Shown here piece after piece: positions 53,677 to 62,084 of a DNA stretch of 64,000 nucleotides (the stretch's first letter is position 1; the number at the start of each line of letters is the position of its first letter). The stretch covers positions 186,001-250,000 of the forward strand of contig NZ_ATCL01000009.1 of NCBI RefSeq assembly GCF_000416965.1, read 5' to 3'. A program made the translations under genes and the position numbers. The stretch comes from Exiguobacterium chiriqhucha RW-2 (lineage in GTDB: Bacteria; Bacillota; Bacilli; Exiguobacteriales; Exiguobacteriaceae). The notes under the pieces were generated by a model that was given only the letters and a program-made list of their open reading frames with translations, did not search any database and was not told the DNA's origin.

Positions 53677-55400
53677 AGACGTACCGCTCGCGGTTTTTGA
53701 CGACGCTCATCCTGCTCGTGACGGGCGTCTTATTGACCCTCGGGATCGTGCTCGGTCAATTGTTCAAAGACTTCTATTTAGATTCTGAACGCGACCGCTT
53801 GAAAGAAGACGCTGAGTTGGCCGCGCTCTATTTAGACGGAGGCGACCTTGCGGACATCCAAGACTACGTCGGTCAAATCGATGATGAGAGCAGTTTCGAT
53901 ATCTTGCTCCTCAATCGTCGGATGGAAGTCATCGCCGGGACACCGTTTCGGGTCGGTTCCTTTGATTTCCGGATGGATGCCTCGTCGATTCCGGAAGGCG
54001 GGACGTTCGGCAACGAGACACGCGAGGACTTGATTCAGTTCACGAAGCCGATCGAACTGTCATCCGGTGACACGGTATATTTGAGTTTTATCCGTTATGT
54101 CTCCGATTTGGAAGGGGTGTATGACCGGATTTGGCTGACCATCGCGCTAGCCTTGATTTTCTCGTTCTTCTTAATCCTTTTCGTGTTACACAACCTGACG
54201 AACCAATTCATCCGACCGATCGACGAGGCGACCATCGTCTTGCGGGAACTGGCGGACGGGAACTATCGGGCCCGCGTCTACGAGTTGCGAAACGATGAGG
54301 AGACGGGCAGCCTGGCCGGGTCGATTAACGTGCTCGCCCGCAACTTGGAGACAATCTCACTCGGGGAATCGGTTCAACGGGCAAGGCTTGAGTCGCTCAT
54401 CGAGTATATGGGGGCAGGGTTACTTTTGGTCGACGAACGTGGCATCGTGACGCTCGTCAACCGCTCGTATCGCGACATGTTCCAATATGATGAGTTGATG
54501 ATCGGTCAGTTTTATCATGGAATTTTGCCGAGCCCGGACGTTGAGACGCTGATTGAAGACGTCTATTTGACAGAGGAGCCGCATCGCCGACAACTATCGA
54601 TTCGGTCCGGTTTCAACCAAAAGACGTATATGGTATCGGCCGCACCGATTTTCAGTGATACAGGCATGTTGCGCGGGACGACGCTTCTCTTTAACGACAT
54701 CAGCGAGTTGAAGCGACTTGAGAAGATGCGCAAGGATTTCGTCGCGAACGTCAGTCATGAACTGAAGACGCCGCTCACGTCGATTCGTGGTTTCAGCGAG
54801 ACGCTGCTCGACGGGGCGAAAGAAGTGCCGGAACTACGCGATCAATTCTTGGATATCATTCAAAAGGAAGCGACGCGCATGCAGATGCTCGTCGAGGACT
54901 TGCTCGAACTGTCGCGGCTCGAACGGGAAGACTTCCATTTGGAGTTCACCCCGGTCCAACTCAATCAGCTCGTCGAGGAAGTCTGTCTCGTGCTCAGTCA
55001 AAAAGCGGAACAGAAATCGATTCACTTGGAGTCGCGTCATGATGGGGAAGTCGTCTTGCAGGCGGACATGAACCGAATCAAACAAGTCATCTTGAATCTC
55101 GTCGCCAATGCGATTAACTACTCGCCGGAAGGTAGCCAGGTCGAGATTGCGGTCGAGAAGAGACCGGACGGCTCTTATTTGATCGTCAAAGACAACGGCA
55201 TCGGCATCGCGCCGAAAGAAGTGGGCCGAATCTTTGAACGGTTCTACCGGGTCGATAAGGCGCGGAGCCGAAACTCCGGCGGGACGGGTCTTGGTCTTGC
55301 CATCGTCAAGCATATCGTCGATCTCCATCACGCGACGATTCAAGTCGATAGCGTCGAAGGCGAAGGAACGACGTTCACCATCAAATTCCCGAGTGCTTAA
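53673..55400 (+). CDS. phoR: Two-component sensor histidine kinase PhoR
   Basis: Membrane sensor kinase of 575 residues. Two membrane segments (about 9-30 and 149-171) flank an extracytoplasmic sensor region of about 118 residues. Then come HAMP (about 172-225), PAS (about 240-345), the dimerisation domain with His362 in NVSHELKTPLTS, and the ATPase domain with NLVANAINYSPEG (N box), DNGIGI (G1) and GGTGLGLAIVKHIV (G2). It starts in the ATGA overlap with phoP. Domain order and the mdh-phoPR-polA neighbourhood match B. subtilis. Confidence 0.93.
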   Translation: MKTYRSRFLTTLILLVTGVLLTLGIVLGQLFKDFYLDSERDRLKEDAELAALYLDGGDLADIQDYVGQIDDESSFDILLLNRRMEVIAGTPFRVGSFDFRMDASSIPEGGTFGNETREDLIQFTKPIELSSGDTVYLSFIRYVSDLEGVYDRIWLTIALALIFSFFLILFVLHNLTNQFIRPIDEATIVLRELADGNYRARVYELRNDEETGSLAGSINVLARNLETISLGESVQRARLESLIEYMGAGLLLVDERGIVTLVNRSYRDMFQYDELMIGQFYHGILPSPDVETLIEDVYLTEEPHRRQLSIRSGFNQKTYMVSAAPIFSDTGMLRGTTLLFNDISELKRLEKMRKDFVANVSHELKTPLTSIRGFSETLLDGAKEVPELRDQFLDIIQKEATRMQMLVEDLLELSRLEREDFHLEFTPVQLNQLVEEVCLVLSQKAEQKSIHLESRHDGEVVLQADMNRIKQVILNLVANAINYSPEGSQVEIAVEKRPDGSYLIVKDNGIGIAPKEVGRIFERFYRVDKARSRNSGGTGLGLAIVKHIVDLHHATIQVDSVEGEGTTFTIKFPSA

Positions 55401-55607
55401 CAAGGAATTCATGGTGAATTCATACCGGCTTTACAAAGCGATGCTACTCTATGGATGAGACCTCTTCATCATCTCGTGTCCCGATTGGTGCTCATCTCCA
55501 CTCGATCGGGAAGATCGACCCTTTTCTAGTACCTAGAAAAGGGTCTTTTTTTTCGAACGCATGTACCCGTATGATATGATGGAACCAGATAGAATGGAGG
55601 TTGTCCA
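55401..55607 (+). other. phoR-polA spacer with two hairpins
   Basis: 207 bases without a gene. Structures seen: CCCGAT (55480-55485) facing ATCGGG (55505-55510), then the phoR terminator. After it about 50 bases lead to polA, with a TATGATATGAT-like -10 region near 55570. Confidence 0.5.
55517..55553 (+). terminator. Terminator before polA
   Basis: GACCCTTTTCTAG (55517-55529) pairs perfectly with CTAGAAAAGGGTC (55533-55545) around TAC, then eight T. Confidence 0.95.
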
Positions 55608-58205
55608 ATGAATAAACTACTACTCCTTGACGGAAACTCACTCACGTATCGTGCCTTTTTCGCGTTGCCTCCGATGACGGATGCGAGCGGTCGAAACACG
55701 AACGCCGTGTACGGGTTCACGATGATGTTATTGAAGCTGATGGAAGACGAACAGCCGACACATTTCGCGGTCGCGTTCGATGCGTCGAAAAAGACGTTCC
55801 GCCACGACACGTATGCCGACTATAAAGGTGGACGGCAAAAGACACCGGGTGAGCTCCGCGAGCAATTCCCGATCGTCCGTGAGATTTGCGAGGCGTTCGG
55901 TATCAAAGTACTTGAGCTCGACCAGTACGAGGCCGATGACATCATCGGGACGCTTTCAAAAAATACCGCGTTCGACCAAGTGACGGTCGTCACCGGTGAT
56001 AAGGATTTACTGCAGTTGATTGACGACCGTGTCACCGTCTATTTGACGAAGCGCGGTATCACCGACGTTGAGGCGATGGACGCGGCGGCATTCCACGAGC
56101 GGTATGAGGGACTGAGCCCGCTTCAAATGATTGATTTGAAGGGGCTGATGGGCGATAAATCCGATAACATCCCGGGCATCCCCGGTGTCGGTGAGAAGAC
56201 GGCCCTCAAATTGCTCACGGCCTACGGTTCCGTAGAAGGCCTGTATGAACATACGCACGAACTGAAAGGGAAACAAAAAGAGAAAGTCGAGGCGAACGAG
56301 CGAGAAGCGCTCATGTCGAAACAATTGGCGACGATTTATACCGACGTGCCGATTGACGTCACCATGGACGAGCTCACGTTCCATCCGTATGACGCTGGAA
56401 GAGTGAAGCCGCTGTTCATGAGCCTGCAGTTCAAGTCGCTTCTCGGGAAACTGAGTCTCGACGCGTCGAGCGAGGAAGCCGTGGAAGTGCGTGACGTAAA
56501 CCACATCGGGATTGACGAGCAAGATTTGACAGAGGCGGTCCTCTTCCTCGAACAACTTCGCGACGATTATTTCGAAGAACCGGTCATCGGCGTAGCCATC
56601 GCTTCAAAAGCCGGAGTGACCGTCGGCGACGTGTCGCTCTTAGACGTCTCGACTGTCCGCGAGTGGCTGGCGGATGAAGACCGGGCCACGATTTGTCTCG
56701 ATGCGAAACAGACAATCATTCAACTGAAGCGCCACGGCGTGTCGCTTCGAGGCTACGAGGACTTGCTCGTCGCCGGCTATTTGCTCAACTTGTCGGGCGG
56801 GACGACGCTCGACTCGATTGCCGCCCATTTCGAATATGCGTTGCCGGAAGACGAGGCCGTATACGGAAAAGGTGCCAAACTGCACGTGCCGGATCAAAAC
56901 GTCCTCGACCAGCACCTCGGGGAGAAGGCGATGGCCATCTTGACGTTGTTCGTCAACGTCAGTAACGAACTCGTCAAAAACGAGCAGACATCGCTGTATG
57001 AGGATTTGGAACGACCGCTCGCCTCGGTGCTCGCTGAGATGGAGTGGGCCGGGATTCATGTCGATGTGGCGACGTTGAAGGTGATGGAAGACGATCTTCG
57101 CGAACGCCTGCTTCAGCTCGAGACCGAAATTCACAGTCTCGCCGGTGAAGCGTTCAATATCAATTCACCGAAGCAACTCGGCGTCATCTTGTTCGAGAAG
57201 CTGGCGTTGCCGCCGGTCAAGAAGACAAAGACGGGGTACTCGACGGCGGCGGACGTGCTTGAGAAGCTTGCACCACTCCACCCGATCGTCGAACATATCA
57301 TGCATTACCGCGAACTTGGGAAGTTGCAGTCGACGTACGTCGAGGGGTTACAGAAAGTCATCAAGGACGACGGGAAAATCCATACCCGTTACACGCAGAC
57401 GTTGACGCAGACGGGACGATTATCGTCGGTCAACCCGAACTTGCAAAACATCCCGATTCGCTTGGAAGAAGGGCGCCGGATTCGTAAGGCGTTCACGGCG
57501 AGCGAATCCGATTGGGTGCTCTATGCGGTCGACTACTCACAAATCGAACTCCGCATCATGGCCCACATGTCGCAGGATGAAAAGATGCTCGAGGCGTTCC
57601 TGCATGACGAGGATATCCATACGTCGACGGCAGCCAACGTGTTCCGGGTCGCCAAAGAAGAAGTGACGTCGCTCATGCGACGCCAAGCGAAAGCGGTCAA
57701 CTTCGGAATCATCTATGGCATTAGTGATTACGGGCTGTCGCAAAACCTCGGCATTAGCCGAAAAGAAGCGCAGACGTTCATCGATACGTACTTCGAGCAG
57801 TTCCCAGGAGTGAAACGATTCATGGATGCCGCCATCGAACGGGCCCGGGAACACGGCTACGTCGAGACGATGTTGAAACGCCGCCGCAATATCCCGGACA
57901 TCCATTCCCGCAACTTCAACTTGCGCGGTTTCGCCGAACGGACGGCCATCAATACGCCGATTCAAGGGACGGCAGCCGATATTATCAAGAAAGCGATGAT
58001 TGACGTCGATGTGGCGCTCCGCGAATCGGGCTTACGCTCGAAACTATTGCTTCAAGTCCACGATGAACTCATCTTCGAAGGACCGAAAGCAGAGACGGAA
58101 GCGCTCGAAAAAATCGTCAAGCAAGCGATGGAGCACACAATCACCTTGGATGTCCCGCTCCGCGCGGACGGTTCGTTCGGTGAGACGTGGTTCGACACGA
58201 AATAA
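55608..58205 (+). CDS. polA: DNA polymerase I
   Basis: Repair and Okazaki-fragment-processing polymerase of 865 residues. The N-terminal 5'-3' exonuclease (1-290) contains DGNSLTYRAFFALPP, YEADDIIGTL and GDKSDNIPGIPGVGEKTA. The middle domain has the 3'-5' exonuclease fold but lacks the DxE metal residues, as in other Bacillus enzymes, so no proofreading is expected. The polymerase part has Asp642 in VDYSQIELR (motif A), RRQAKAVNFGIIYGIS (motif B) and QVHDELIFE with Asp819 (motif C). It heads polA-mutM-coaE. Confidence 0.97.
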   Translation: MNKLLLLDGNSLTYRAFFALPPMTDASGRNTNAVYGFTMMLLKLMEDEQPTHFAVAFDASKKTFRHDTYADYKGGRQKTPGELREQFPIVREICEAFGIKVLELDQYEADDIIGTLSKNTAFDQVTVVTGDKDLLQLIDDRVTVYLTKRGITDVEAMDAAAFHERYEGLSPLQMIDLKGLMGDKSDNIPGIPGVGEKTALKLLTAYGSVEGLYEHTHELKGKQKEKVEANEREALMSKQLATIYTDVPIDVTMDELTFHPYDAGRVKPLFMSLQFKSLLGKLSLDASSEEAVEVRDVNHIGIDEQDLTEAVLFLEQLRDDYFEEPVIGVAIASKAGVTVGDVSLLDVSTVREWLADEDRATICLDAKQTIIQLKRHGVSLRGYEDLLVAGYLLNLSGGTTLDSIAAHFEYALPEDEAVYGKGAKLHVPDQNVLDQHLGEKAMAILTLFVNVSNELVKNEQTSLYEDLERPLASVLAEMEWAGIHVDVATLKVMEDDLRERLLQLETEIHSLAGEAFNINSPKQLGVILFEKLALPPVKKTKTGYSTAADVLEKLAPLHPIVEHIMHYRELGKLQSTYVEGLQKVIKDDGKIHTRYTQTLTQTGRLSSVNPNLQNIPIRLEEGRRIRKAFTASESDWVLYAVDYSQIELRIMAHMSQDEKMLEAFLHDEDIHTSTAANVFRVAKEEVTSLMRRQAKAVNFGIIYGISDYGLSQNLGISRKEAQTFIDTYFEQFPGVKRFMDAAIERAREHGYVETMLKRRRNIPDIHSRNFNLRGFAERTAINTPIQGTAADIIKKAMIDVDVALRESGLRSKLLLQVHDELIFEGPKAETEALEKIVKQAMEHTITLDVPLRADGSFGETWFDTK

Positions 58206-58225
58206 GATCGAGAAAGGAAATCAAT

Positions 58226-59050
58226 ATGCCTGAATTACCAGAAGTGGAGACGGTCTGTCGCCGATTGCGACCGTTCGTCTCCGGAAAAACGATTGCAAAT
58301 GTCGAGGTGCTCGACGCGAAAATCATTCGGGGACACGAACCGGAGATTTGGAAACAACAGTTGCTCGACGAGACGATTCAAGACGTCGAGCGGCGTGGGA
58401 AATTTATTTTGTTCAAGTTGACAAACGGATATCTCGTTTCGCATCTCCGAATGGAAGGGAAATTCTTCCCGCATGACGAAATGGTCAATCCGGTCAAACA
58501 TACGCACGTCGTCTTCACGTTCACGGACGGGACGACGCTTCATTACAACGATGTCAGAAAGTTTGGCACGATGGAACTGAAGACGAATGACGACTTGTAT
58601 GTGACACCGCCGCTGTCGCTGCTCGCACTTGAACCGTTCGATTCGGGAGTGACGGCAGAGACGCTCCACACCCGCTTGAAGAGGATGAATGTCCGTGCCA
58701 TCAAGACGGCACTCCTCGACCAGTCGATTTTCGTCGGCCTCGGCAACATTTACGTCGATGAGACATTGTTCCGGGCCGGGGTCCATCCGACTCGTCCGTC
58801 GGCCTCGCTCTCGCTTGACGAGGTGCGCTTGGTGCATCAAGAAGCTGTGGCCGTGTTGACAGAAGCGATTGAACGCGGCGGGAGCACGATCCGAAGCTAT
58901 ACGAATCCGGATGGGGCGAGCGGAACGTATCAAGAGACGCTCTATGTGTACGGACAGACCGGTGAGCCGTGTAAACGATGCGGCCGACCGATTGAAAAGA
59001 TGAAATTGGGCGGACGGGGCACGCACTACTGTCCGCACTGCCAACAGTAA
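58226..59050 (+). CDS. mutM: Formamidopyrimidine-DNA glycosylase
   Basis: Bifunctional glycosylase/AP lyase removing 8-oxoguanine and ring-opened purines. The mature N-terminus PELPEVET carries the catalytic Pro and Glu; lysine in VSHLRMEGKFF near residue 57, the H2TH segment GNIYVDETLFRAGVHP near 172, and the C-terminal zinc finger (CKRCGRPIEKMKLGGRGTHYCPHC, four Cys, about residues 249-272) are present. 274 residues. ATG 58226 follows GAAAGGAAA, and the Met-Pro-Glu start is required for activity. It lies 20 bases after polA. Confidence 0.97.
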   Translation: MPELPEVETVCRRLRPFVSGKTIANVEVLDAKIIRGHEPEIWKQQLLDETIQDVERRGKFILFKLTNGYLVSHLRMEGKFFPHDEMVNPVKHTHVVFTFTDGTTLHYNDVRKFGTMELKTNDDLYVTPPLSLLALEPFDSGVTAETLHTRLKRMNVRAIKTALLDQSIFVGLGNIYVDETLFRAGVHPTRPSASLSLDEVRLVHQEAVAVLTEAIERGGSTIRSYTNPDGASGTYQETLYVYGQTGEPCKRCGRPIEKMKLGGRGTHYCPHCQQ

Positions 59051-59062
59051 GAGGTGGACATG

Positions 59063-59668
59063 ATGTTGAAGATTGGTTTGACAGGTGGAATTGCGACAGG
59101 GAAGTCGACCGTATCCCGTCTGTTTCGAAAACAAGGAATTCCGATTATCGATGCCGATAAAATGGCACGGATCGTCATCGAGCCGGGAGGCAAGGCGTTC
59201 GCGGCCGTTCGTGAGGCGTTCCCACAATGCTTCTCGGGCGACGCGTTGAACCGTCAGGCGCTCGGACGTGAGATTTTTCATGATGACGCCAAACGTCAGT
59301 TGCTGAATCAGCTCATGCATCCGGCCATCCGTGAGGAGATGCTCGAGGAGATGCGTGGATATGAGACGGCAGGGGAAACGGTCGTCATATTCGACATCCC
59401 GCTCTTGTTCGAAGGGACGATGCGGGACCTCGTCGATTATACGGTCGTCGTCTATTGCCGGGAAGAGATTCAGTTGATGCGCCTCATGGAGCGGAACGGC
59501 TTGACGAAAGCTGAAGCGCTCGCGCGCATTCATGCCCAAATGCCGATTGAAGAGAAGAAGCAACAGGCTGATTTTTTAATCAACAACAACGGTGCCTTAG
59601 GCGATTTGTCGGCCCAAGTGGCCCGCCTCGTCGAACAATTTGAAGACATGAAAAAAGAAGGCGACTGA
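59063..59668 (+). CDS. coaE: Dephospho-CoA kinase
   Basis: Last step of coenzyme A synthesis: phosphorylates the 3'-hydroxyl of dephospho-CoA with ATP. The P-loop is GLTGGIATGKSTVS at residues about 5-18, followed by IDADKMAR, HPAIREEM and VFDIPLLFEG (CoA-domain signature). Length is 201 residues. GAGGTG at 59051-59056 favours ATG 59063; ATG 59060 is possible. B. subtilis ytaF, between mutM and coaE there, is missing. Co-transcribed with polA and mutM. Confidence 0.95.
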   Translation: MLKIGLTGGIATGKSTVSRLFRKQGIPIIDADKMARIVIEPGGKAFAAVREAFPQCFSGDALNRQALGREIFHDDAKRQLLNQLMHPAIREEMLEEMRGYETAGETVVIFDIPLLFEGTMRDLVDYTVVVYCREEIQLMRLMERNGLTKAEALARIHAQMPIEEKKQQADFLINNNGALGDLSAQVARLVEQFEDMKKEGD

Positions 59669-59683
59669 GCGCCTTCTTTTTTT
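59651..59683. terminator. Bidirectional terminator after coaE
   Basis: GAAGGCG (59657-59663) pairs with CGCCTTC (59670-59676), with A run before and T run after; it overlaps the coaE stop. Confidence 0.88.
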
Positions 59684-59685
59684 GT

Positions 59686-60168
59686 TCAGTTTAACGGGTC
59701 TGAGTCTGGTCTGCCTTTCTTCCATGTATCGAAGATGGCTCGGCCGTCACTCGGATGACCGTTCGAATAATAAATCGGATAGAGCGAGAAGAAGACGTAA
59801 TAAAACGAGAAGTACGCGAATTGATACGTATAAAGCGTCGGTTCAATCTCCCGCATCAAGATGAAGGCGTTCACGATCAAGATGCTCGATAGGTTGAAGA
59901 TGGATCCGCCCGCGTAGACGATACTGCGGGTCAATCGGTTACTATATTTCAAGTCACTGAACTGACACCACGCGTCATAGAAGTAGACACGGTTGAATTG
60001 TAGGCGCCCGACTTTGAATAATTTTTTACCGGTTCCAATCTCCATATCGAGCGAACCCCCAAAGAGTTTCGCGAAGAAGAAATGGCCGAATTGATGGATA
60101 ATCGTCACTATCGGCAAAATGATGAAAAACGAGATGATAAATTTGTCTAAATCGGTCCAATCGAACAT
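59686..60168 (-). CDS. M50-like membrane protein with HQxxH in place of HExxH
   Basis: A 160-residue protein with three or four membrane segments. The first (about residues 9-33) ends IIHQFGHFFFAKLFGG, clearly the site-2-protease/M50 motif, but the catalytic Glu is Gln (codon CAA). A second family element, YPIYYSNGHPSDGRAIFD near residue 130, resembles the NPDG-type metal-binding segment, with SDG kept. It is probably a non-proteolytic or altered relative. It starts at 60168 and is convergent with coaE and divergent from gapB. Function unknown. Confidence 0.65.
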   Translation of the reverse strand: MFDWTDLDKFIISFFIILPIVTIIHQFGHFFFAKLFGGSLDMEIGTGKKLFKVGRLQFNRVYFYDAWCQFSDLKYSNRLTRSIVYAGGSIFNLSSILIVNAFILMREIEPTLYTYQFAYFSFYYVFFSLYPIYYSNGHPSDGRAIFDTWKKGRPDSDPLN

Positions 60169-60261
60169 GCTGTCCTAGCTCCTTTCCAAGCTCTACACCA
60201 AATTTCCCTCTTTTTCAAATCTGAAACTGTAAAAAAGTGAAAGAAATGTGACGATTCATAG

Positions 60262-60290
60262 TGAAAACGCTTCCATTTTTCCGTTATAAT
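60262..60290 (+). promoter_or_regulatory. gapB promoter with overlapping cre-like site
   Basis: TATAAT at 60285-60290 is the -10. The cre-like TGAAAACGCTTCCA at 60262-60275 (one mismatch to TGWAANCGNTNWCA) covers the -35 position, so CcpA binding would block the promoter. B. subtilis gapB is repressed by CcpN under glycolysis; I see no CcpN motif. Confidence 0.6.
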
Positions 60291-60323
60291 GGTGTCGTAA
60301 CGCAGAAAAAAGGGGGACTTTAC

Positions 60324-61355
60324 ATGGGGACGAAAGTTGCAATCAATGGATTTGGTCGAATCGGGAGAATGGTGTTCCGAAAATTGATGCTCGAAGGGCG
60401 TCACGACGTGGTCGCCATCAATGCGAGTTATCCGGCGGAGACGCTCGCCCACTTGATTAAGCACGACACGGTCCACGGACCGTTCACACTCACGGTCCGG
60501 GCGCATGGGGATGCGCTTGAAGTTGATGGGAAGCGAATCATGCTCGTCTCCGAGCGTGATCCGGAGCGGTTGCCGTGGAATGAGCTCGGGGTTGAAATCG
60601 TCATCGAGGCGACTGGTAAATTTAATTCAGATGTCGGGGCGAAAAAACATTTGACGGCAGGTGCGAAGAAAGTTATTTTGACGGCACCAGGAAAAGGGGA
60701 GCTGCGGACGATTGTCATGGGGGTGAACGATCGTGATTATTTACCGGAGCACGATCACGTCATCTCGAACGCCTCGTGCACGACGAACTGTCTCGGTCCG
60801 GTCGTTAAAGTATTGGACTCGACGTTCGGAATCGAGACGGGGCTCGTCACAACCGTGCATGCCTATACGAATGATCAAAACAATATCGACAATCCGCATA
60901 AAGACCTTCGGCGCGCTCGCGCTTGTGGTAGTTCCATTATACCGACTTCGACCGGGGCTGCCAAAGCCATCGGACTCGTCTTGCCTGAATTGCAAGGGAA
61001 GTTGAACGGGATGGCACTTCGCGTACCGACACCGAACGTCTCACTCGTCGACCTCGTCGTCGAGTTGCGCCGTGACGTGACGGTAGATGAAGTGAATCAG
61101 GCGTTCGAGCGTGCCGCACATGGAGAGATGACGGGTATTCTCGGTGTCTCGAACGAACCGCTCGTCTCCATCGACTTCAACGGGGATGAACGTTCATCGA
61201 TTATCGATGCCGATTCGACGATGGTGCTCGGGGGCAATCACGTCAAAGTGCTCGCTTGGTACGATAACGAATGGGGCTATTCGTGCCGTGTCGTCGACTT
61301 GTTGGACATGGTCGCGAGCTACCTACAAATCGGACAACAAGAAACCCACGTCTGA
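60324..61355 (+). CDS. gapB: Glyceraldehyde-3-phosphate dehydrogenase, gluconeogenic type
   Basis: Oxidoreductase between 1,3-bisphosphoglycerate and glyceraldehyde 3-phosphate. The 343-residue protein has VAINGFGRIGRMVFRK (cofactor loop), the active-site Cys152 in NASCTTNCLGP, HAYTNDQN and RRARACGSSIIPTSTGAAKA (His and phosphate sites), and WYDNEWGYSCRVVDL at the end. The INASYPAETLAHLIKHD region lacks the Asp-containing NDLTD loop of strict NAD enzymes, supporting the NADP-linked GapB. The place next to coaE and speD is that of B. subtilis gapB. The start follows AAAAAAGGGGGA. Confidence 0.94.
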   Translation: MGTKVAINGFGRIGRMVFRKLMLEGRHDVVAINASYPAETLAHLIKHDTVHGPFTLTVRAHGDALEVDGKRIMLVSERDPERLPWNELGVEIVIEATGKFNSDVGAKKHLTAGAKKVILTAPGKGELRTIVMGVNDRDYLPEHDHVISNASCTTNCLGPVVKVLDSTFGIETGLVTTVHAYTNDQNNIDNPHKDLRRARACGSSIIPTSTGAAKAIGLVLPELQGKLNGMALRVPTPNVSLVDLVVELRRDVTVDEVNQAFERAAHGEMTGILGVSNEPLVSIDFNGDERSSIIDADSTMVLGGNHVKVLAWYDNEWGYSCRVVDLLDMVASYLQIGQQETHV

Positions 61356-61403
61356 AAAAATATATTTACACAAAAATATTTTCAATGAATTGAAACAAAT
61401 GTC

Positions 61404-61432
61404 TTGTATCGACGTCCCAAACGCGATACACT
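61404..61432 (+). promoter_or_regulatory. Promoter of speD
   Basis: TTGTAT (61404-61409), 17-base spacer, TACACT (61427-61432). Transcription from about 61439 gives a leader of nearly 150 bases. Confidence 0.55.
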
Positions 61433-61438
61433 CTAACT

Positions 61439-61586
61439 CGTGAACTTCAATTGGTCTGACAAACGCAACTTAAAGGGTTAGGACCTCTTAGGACTAACTT
61501 GCCCCCGTGGTTGTGGGCGATTCAGGCACAAAGTGAGTGATCATCAACTACTTTGAGACCATTGATGTAAAGGGGGATCCACTAAT
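61439..61586 (+). promoter_or_regulatory. Structured speD leader, candidate pseudoknot riboswitch
   Basis: The leader can form GTTAG/CTAAC (61477-61481 with 61494-61498, inner CCT/AGG), GCCC/GGGC (61501-61504 with 61515-61518), and then two interleaved 6-bp stems. CAAAGT (61529-61534) pairs with ACTTTG (61550-61555), and CATCAA (61542-61547) with TTGATG (61562-61567). This is an H-type pseudoknot. The ribosome-binding site AAAGGGGGA follows directly at 61569-61577. Translational control of a SAM-consuming enzyme is a natural hypothesis; no known class is assigned. Confidence 0.45.
61451..61461 (+). promoter_or_regulatory. FadR-like half-operator in the speD leader
   Basis: AATTGGTCTGAC at 61449-61460 is identical to 43233-43244 at the GntR-family promoter. 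The full palindrome TGGTCTGACCA is broken in its last arm here (GACAA). It lies close after the predicted transcription start, as in the first case. Confidence 0.35.
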
Positions 61587-61973
61587 ATGGATACTATGGG
61601 ACGTCACATTATTACAGAACTTTGGGAGTGCAATCCCGACAAATTGAACGATATCGACTACATCGAGCGCTTGTTCGTCGATGCAGCACTTCGTTCGGGC
61701 GCTGAAGTCCGCGAAGTCGCTTTCCACAAATTTGCGCCACACGGTGTAAGTGGAGTCGTTATCATCTCAGAATCACACTTAACGATTCACAGTTTCCCTG
61801 AGCATGGCTACGCATCAGTCGATGTGTTCACATGTGGGGACCGAATCGATCCGGCCACAGCTTCGCAGTACATCGCGGAAGGCTTGGAAGCAAAAGTTCG
61901 TGAGGACGTGAAACTTGATCGCGGAATGGGACCGATTCGTGTTCCGGAAGCACAAGTTGCAATCAGCAAATAA
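61587..61973 (+). CDS. speD: S-adenosylmethionine decarboxylase proenzyme
   Basis: Makes decarboxylated SAM, the aminopropyl donor for spermidine. The 128-residue prokaryotic class 1B proenzyme cleaves itself between Glu62 and Ser63 in [15 protein letters not shown], the serine becoming the pyruvoyl cofactor. Conserved [19 protein letters not shown] and [12 protein letters not shown] segments are present. [15 protein letters not shown] begins the family. The start has AAAGGGGGA upstream, directly after the leader pseudoknot. It lies next to gapB, as in B. subtilis. No speE is in the window. Confidence 0.97.
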   Translation: MDTMGRHIITELWECNPDKLNDIDYIERLFVDAALRSGAEVREVAFHKFAPHGVSGVVIISESHLTIHSFPEHGYASVDVFTCGDRIDPATASQYIAEGLEAKVREDVKLDRGMGPIRVPEAQVAISK

Positions 61974-61990
61974 TCAGATTGACCTTTTGA

Positions 61991-62018
61991 GGCTGGCCGA
62001 ATTTCGGTCAGCCCTTTT
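61991..62018 (+). terminator. Terminator after speD
   Basis: GGCTGGCCGA (61991-62000) pairs with TCGGTCAGCC (62004-62013, one wobble), then CTTTT. Confidence 0.85.
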
Positions 62019-62084
62019 AATTGTTTTGTTAACCGCTTAATTTTGATATGCTTAACCTATATAAATAAGGTGTCGAGGTGGATA

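Noticed and set aside
58235-59563. 442-codon open frame on the minus strand across mutM and coaE
   Set aside because: It is antisense to two unmistakable genes, is His/Arg/Asp-rich as expected of a shadow frame, and has no ribosome-binding site or known domain.
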